Positions 59,695 through 64,000 of a DNA stretch of 64,000 nucleotides are shown here, piece by piece. A model generated the notes under the pieces. The model was not told where the DNA came from. It made no database searches and saw only the letters and a list, made by a program, of their open reading frames with translations. Made by a program: the position numbers and the translations under genes. Origin of the DNA: Powellomyces hirtus (Eukaryota > Chytridiomycota > Chytridiomycetes > Spizellomycetales > Powellomycetaceae); contig JAHLKG010000029.1 in assembly GCA_025526995.1 (NCBI GenBank), forward strand, positions 1-64,000. Direction: 5' to 3'. Numbering within the stretch: the first letter of the stretch is position 1; every line of letters starts with the position of its first letter.

Positions 59695-62600
59695 ATGGCT
59701 GGCGACTCTGACATTCAAGTGTCCATTGAGAGGTTAACTGGGGAGAACTTTCACCTTTGGAAGTTGAAAATGAAGATGCTGTTGATTGAGAAGGGACTTT
59801 GGGATGCCATTGACATCAAGGATGGCTCTGGAACTGCCAAGGCCAGCAACACAGCATCAGACGACTGGATACGTCGAGATGAGGGAGTTCTGGCTCTGCT
59901 GATCATGTCTTTGAATGATGAGCACTTGATGCATGTTCATGAGGCCGAATCTGCCCTTGAAGCATGGGAAAAGCTGAGGGAGGTGCATGAGAAGGAGGGG
60001 GTTGCCAACAGACACTTCCTGAGATGTCGGTTCCTCACTGTGACAATGGACCTGACTGTTTCCATGACCATCCACATCAACAAGATCAAGGGGATGACCC
60101 AGGAACTTGCTGCCATTGGAGGTCCCGTTTCTGAGGAGGACCATGTGCTCTCCTTGCGCTCTTCCCTTCCTGAAGCCTTTGACACCCTTGTGATGAGTCT
60201 GGAGTCGACCAGTGAGAAGCTGGACTTGGCTTTTGTGACATCCAGGCTGTCGCAGGAGGAAATGAGGCGTGCAGATGGAAAGAAGAACTCTGGAAAGGCA
60301 GCAAAAGCCTTCTCCACACAAGCTGACGCCAAAGGGAATGCTCAGAAGACCAACAAGGCTGGGGGAAAGCCAGATTGGAAGTAGGAGGCAGTCTGTCACT
60401 ACTGCAACAAGAAGGGCCCCATCAAGAAGGAATCCCACAAGAGGGCAGCAGACGAGAAGAAGGGCCTAAACCAGGCCAACTCGACTCAATAGATGCCTGG
60501 AGACTTTGCTTTCACCACCATTGGGACTCAGATGCCATCCCTGACATTCAACACTTGGATTTTGGACTCAGGAGCCTCTCAGCACATGACTGGCCGCAGA
60601 GAGCTGTTTGGGGACTATGAGAAGATGTCTCCTGTAGCCATTGAGATGGCAGACAATCACACATTGGAAGCTGTGGGGCATGGAATGCTTCACACATGGG
60701 TGATCAACACAGACGGGAAGACAGTGCCTCTGCAAATCCAGAACTGCTGGCACATCCCCAAGATGACCAAGAACCTCCTATCACTGGCTCGCCTTGCCAA
60801 AGCTGGAGCTCGTTTTGAAGTGGGACCACAGGCTTCTCGGATCATTGCAAAGGATGGGACGGCTTTCCTTGCCAAAGAGAACGAATTTGTCTACACATTT
60901 GGGACACCACATGGGCAGGCAAATGCTGGGATTGCCCACAATGTTGGAAGAGACACAACAAGTCAGGACTTGTCCCTATGGCATCAGAGACTCGGCCCTT
61001 TGAGCATTGCAGACATTGGAAGGCTCACCAAGCTTGCCAAGGGCGTTCAAACCAGTGGGAGCTTGAGCATTTGTGACACTTGTGCACTCAGCAAAGCAAG
61101 CAGAGCGCCATTCCCCAAGGCACAGGCCTCCAGAGCATCAGAGAAGCTGGGATTGATCCACACAGATGTCTGGGGACCAGTTGAACCACCCACAATCACT
61201 GGATATCGCTATTTTGTCACATTCATTGATGACAAGACGAGATATTTCCATGCTTGCCTTATGAAGACCAAGGGAGAAGTTGCTAGGCACTATCAGGAGC
61301 TGGAAGCAGCACTCGTCCCCCTACATGGAAAGCAGATCAAACCTGTCAGATCCGACCCAGGAGGCGAGTACATGAGCAACTTGCTAAGGGACCACTTCAA
61401 GGAGAAGGGCACATGGCATCAGAGGAGTTCAGTAAATACTCCACAGCAAAATGGTGTTGCTAAACGAGCCAACCGTACCCTTGTGGAGATGGGGAGATGT
61501 TTGTTGAAGCAGTCAGGCTTGGACAAGCGTTTCTGGGGAGAAGCAATCATGACAGCAGTCTATCTGAGGAACAGATCTCCCACTGTTGCATGCCCCAAGA
61601 TGCCTTATGAGATGTTCCATGGTATCCCACTATCTCTGGGACATTTGAGGACGTTTGGATGCATTGCCTATGCCTACATTCAACCCAACAAGCGCCAGAA
61701 GCTGGATGATGCTGCCGTCAAGTGCATCATGCTGGGGTATAGCTCCCACAGCAAGGAATACCGGCTTATGGACGTACAGACTAAGAAGATCCTGTTCTGC
61801 AGAAGTGTCAAATTCGATGAGAAGAGCTTCATTCCATCCCTCCAGTCTGCTCAGATGCCCCAAGTGCCTGCTGAGAGCCTGGAAGTGGGAATTGGGCCCG
61901 AAATGAAGCTGCAGGATGTCAGTGACGAGGTGCAGGATGTCAGTGACGAGCTGCAGGATGTCAGTGACGAGCTGCAGGATGTCAGTGACGATTCTGAGAA
62001 CACAGACATGTCAGAGGGAGAGGAGAACTTGAGGGAACGGACCCTTGAGCTGCAGAGCCTTCTCCAACCCCCAAAAGACTCAGGAAGCCGCCAGGAGAAT
62101 GGTGGAAGGCTTCAAGCAAGGCTGCAAACGTTGCTGCAGTTGCCTATGCTGTCTCCTTCATCACAAACGAGCCCACAAGCTACAAGGAGAGCCAGACCAT
62201 GCCAGATGCTTCACAATGGCATCAGGCTGCTCAGGAAGAGATGGATGCTCTTGCCAAGAATGGGACATGGCAACTTGTGGATCTGCCAAAGGGCAGAAAA
62301 GCTATTGGATGCAAGTGGGTCTTCAAACGAAAGCTGAAGGACACAGGAGAGCTTGACAGATACAAGGCACGACTTGTTGCCAAAGGATTCTCACAGAGAG
62401 AGAGATTGGACTATCTGGAGACATTTGCTCCCGTTGCCAAGTTTCATCCCATGAGACTGCTGTTCTCCATCATTGCCACAGACGACTTGGAGGTACATCA
62501 GATGGATGTGAAGACAGCATTCTTGCAAGGGGATCTGGATTATGTGATCTACATGCACCAACCGGAGGGCTTTGAGGATTCAAGCATCCAGGATGGGTCT

Positions 62601-63751
62601 GCAAGCTTGGGAGACCCCTCTACGGCTTTTAGCAATCAGCAAGGCATTTCAACCACAAGATTGACCACAAACTGAAATCTATGGGATTTGTGCAGTCGAC
62701 TGCAGAGCCTTGCATGTACTACAGGAGCCAGAATGGGACTCGAGAGTACATTCTGATCTATGTGGATGACCTCATTGTGGCCTCATCAAGCAAGCAACAG
62801 CTGGGGGATGTCAAGAAGGAGCTGAGGCGAGCTTTTGAGATGACAGATCTTGGAGAGCTGAATTACTTCCTTGCTATTCACATCAGACGGAGCAGAAGCA
62901 CCCGCACCATCTGGTTGTCTCAGAAGAAGTATGTTGAAGAGGTTGTTTTGAAATTCAACATGGGAGATGCCAAGGTTCATGCCACGCCTATAGAACATGG
63001 ATTGCACCTCAGAAACAACATGGCACCTCAGAACGAGACGGACGAGCTGGAGATGAGCTCTGTGCCATACAGGAATGCAGTGGGCAGTTTGATCTATGCC
63101 ATGCTAGGAACACGCCCTGACATTGCTGCTGCAGTTGGAATTGTGTCCAAGTACCTTGCAAAGCCTGGAAAGGAGCATTGGAGTGCTGCCAAGCGGATCA
63201 TCAGATACCTGAAGGGCACAAGCCAACTTGGAATCCTTCTGGGAGGGAAAGAGAATGCCTCTGAGCCTAGGAAGCTGGTTGGATACTCGGATTCCGACTA
63301 TGCTGGATGTTTGGACACAAGGAGATCAACCACTGGATTCATCTTCATGTTCAATGGGCCTATCACCTGGCAATCCAAGCGGCAGACCACTGTAGCTCTT
63401 TCAAGCACGGAAGCAGAGTACATGGCACTAGCCCAGTGCACCAAGGAAGCTGTTTGGCTTTGTCTGCTTGCAGGGGAGCTCGGATTCAAGCAGGAGGGAC
63501 CCACAATGCTCTTTGAGGGCAACCAGGGTGCCATTGCTCTTGCTCTTGCTAAGAACCCGACACTGCATGCCAGCACCAAACACATTGAAGTGAGGTACCA
63601 CTTTATCAGAGAAGCACTAGGACGCTTGGAGATTGCATTAGAGTATCTCTCGACTCAGGACATGGTTGCAGACATCTTGACAAAACCACTGGCTAGGGAT
63701 CAGTTCTTGAAACTCAGGGATGCCTGTGGGATCACAAAACATGTTTCGTGA
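59695..63751 (+). pseudogene. Copia-5 copy 2 Gag-Pol, broken
   Basis: Same order as copy 1 but with TAG at 60382-60384, a second TAG at 60490-60492, a 22-bp loss near 62046 between short repeats of GAGC that shifts the frame, a single-base loss near 62580 (GATTCAAGC for GATTCCAAGC) and a TAG replacing a Lys codon near 62630. RT palm YVDDLIVAS and RNase H motifs at the C-terminus remain open (62681-63751). One codon pair is duplicated in RNase H (IALALAKN). Several catalytic-region changes (for example NGVAKRANR, where the integrase Glu is Lys) confirm loss of function. Confidence 0.93.
61909..61992 (+). repeat. 21-bp coding minisatellite, four units
   Basis: Four LQDVSDE-type units (the second begins VQ), one more than in copy 1. 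Confidence 0.93.
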
Positions 63752-63758
63752 GTGGGAG

Positions 63759-64000
63759 TGTTGGAATCTACCTGTGGGCACCTCTGGGAGGACTTAGAGC
63801 ACACAGGACATGTGGGAGGACATCCACTTGTGTCTAGAATGGTCTGGAATTATCCAGAATGGTCTAGAACAATCCAGAATAGCTGGAGAGGGCCTGGGAA
63901 GGCCTAAAACACGTCTGGAGCACTGATATAAGCGCCAAGAAAGGGCAAAAAGACACCTTGTGATTCGGAACAATACTAGGCCAGGCCAGGGCCGTCTTGG
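63759..64000 (+). repeat. Copia-5 copy 2 3' LTR, partial
   Basis: Begins TGTTGGAATC seven bases after the stop codon and continues past the window. Retains the block missing from this copy's 5' LTR, so that deletion happened after insertion or during template copying. Confidence 0.94.

Larger units (their letters stand above)
58963..64000 (+). mobile_element. Copia-5 copy 2, mutated, 3' end outside window
   Basis: 5' LTR 58963-59436, broken polyprotein, 3' LTR starting at 63759 and running off the window. Inserted into gypsy-5 beside AGCTC (58958-58962); the matching flank is beyond the window. Confidence 0.95.

Overview
The window is a retrotransposon-dominated stretch of a eukaryotic genome, most likely fungal. 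Pointers are GT-AG introns of 57-104 nt with CTAAC/CTGAT branch-site-like motifs, TTAGGG telomeric repeats (here interstitial), a REI1-like ribosome-biogenesis zinc-finger gene, a GATA finger, and Ty1/copia, Ty3/gypsy and PIF/Harbinger elements. I cannot resolve the lineage from sequence alone. Only two genes look like ordinary host genes: a multipass membrane protein (26958-28106, minus) and a REI1-like gene (28939-30186, plus), divergently arranged.

Layout. 1-2806: 3' part of a Ty1/copia element (Copia-1 copy A) inserted into a Ty3/gypsy element (gypsy-1, 2807-8092, minus). 8487-26937: an old gypsy fragment (gypsy-3) split by an 18-kb nest. The host of the nest is Copia-2 (8757-26815, minus). 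It carries Copia-1 copy B (10675-16852), an interstitial telomeric tract (18105-18163), a solo LTR (18530-18946) and gypsy-2 (19106-25126), most with visible target-site duplications. 26958-30186: the host gene pair. 31561-40048: a decayed copia (Copia-4) split by Copia-1 copy C (31943-38106) and a solo LTR (39227-39645). 40054-46217: Copia-1 copy D, with an internal 1.27-kb inversion. 46223-49313: fragments of a gypsy chromodomain, Copia-3 and a gypsy integrase. 49503-51946: a decayed Harbinger transposase converging on a GATA-finger ORF. 51967-64000: a gypsy reverse transcriptase (gypsy-5) interrupted by two Copia-5 elements. The first (52175-57513) has apparently identical 500-bp LTRs and one unbroken 1350-residue polyprotein frame; the second is broken and runs off the window.

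The most interesting biology is in Copia-1 and Copia-2. Both have a copia-order polyprotein (protease, integrase, reverse transcriptase, RNase H) with a chromodomain between integrase and reverse transcriptase and a Gag resembling the Ty3/gypsy type. Both also carry an antisense, apparently spliced ORF between the end of pol and the 3' LTR. In Copia-1 it encodes a charged protein of about 210 residues, with the same 57-nt intron in all four copies. In Copia-2 it encodes a RING-type zinc-finger protein, also with a 57-nt intron. I know of no described copia lineage with this combination.

Priming also shows a pattern. Every copia element with a visible primer-binding site matches the anticodon arm of initiator tRNA-Met, while both gypsy elements match what looks like the 3' acceptor end of the same tRNA.
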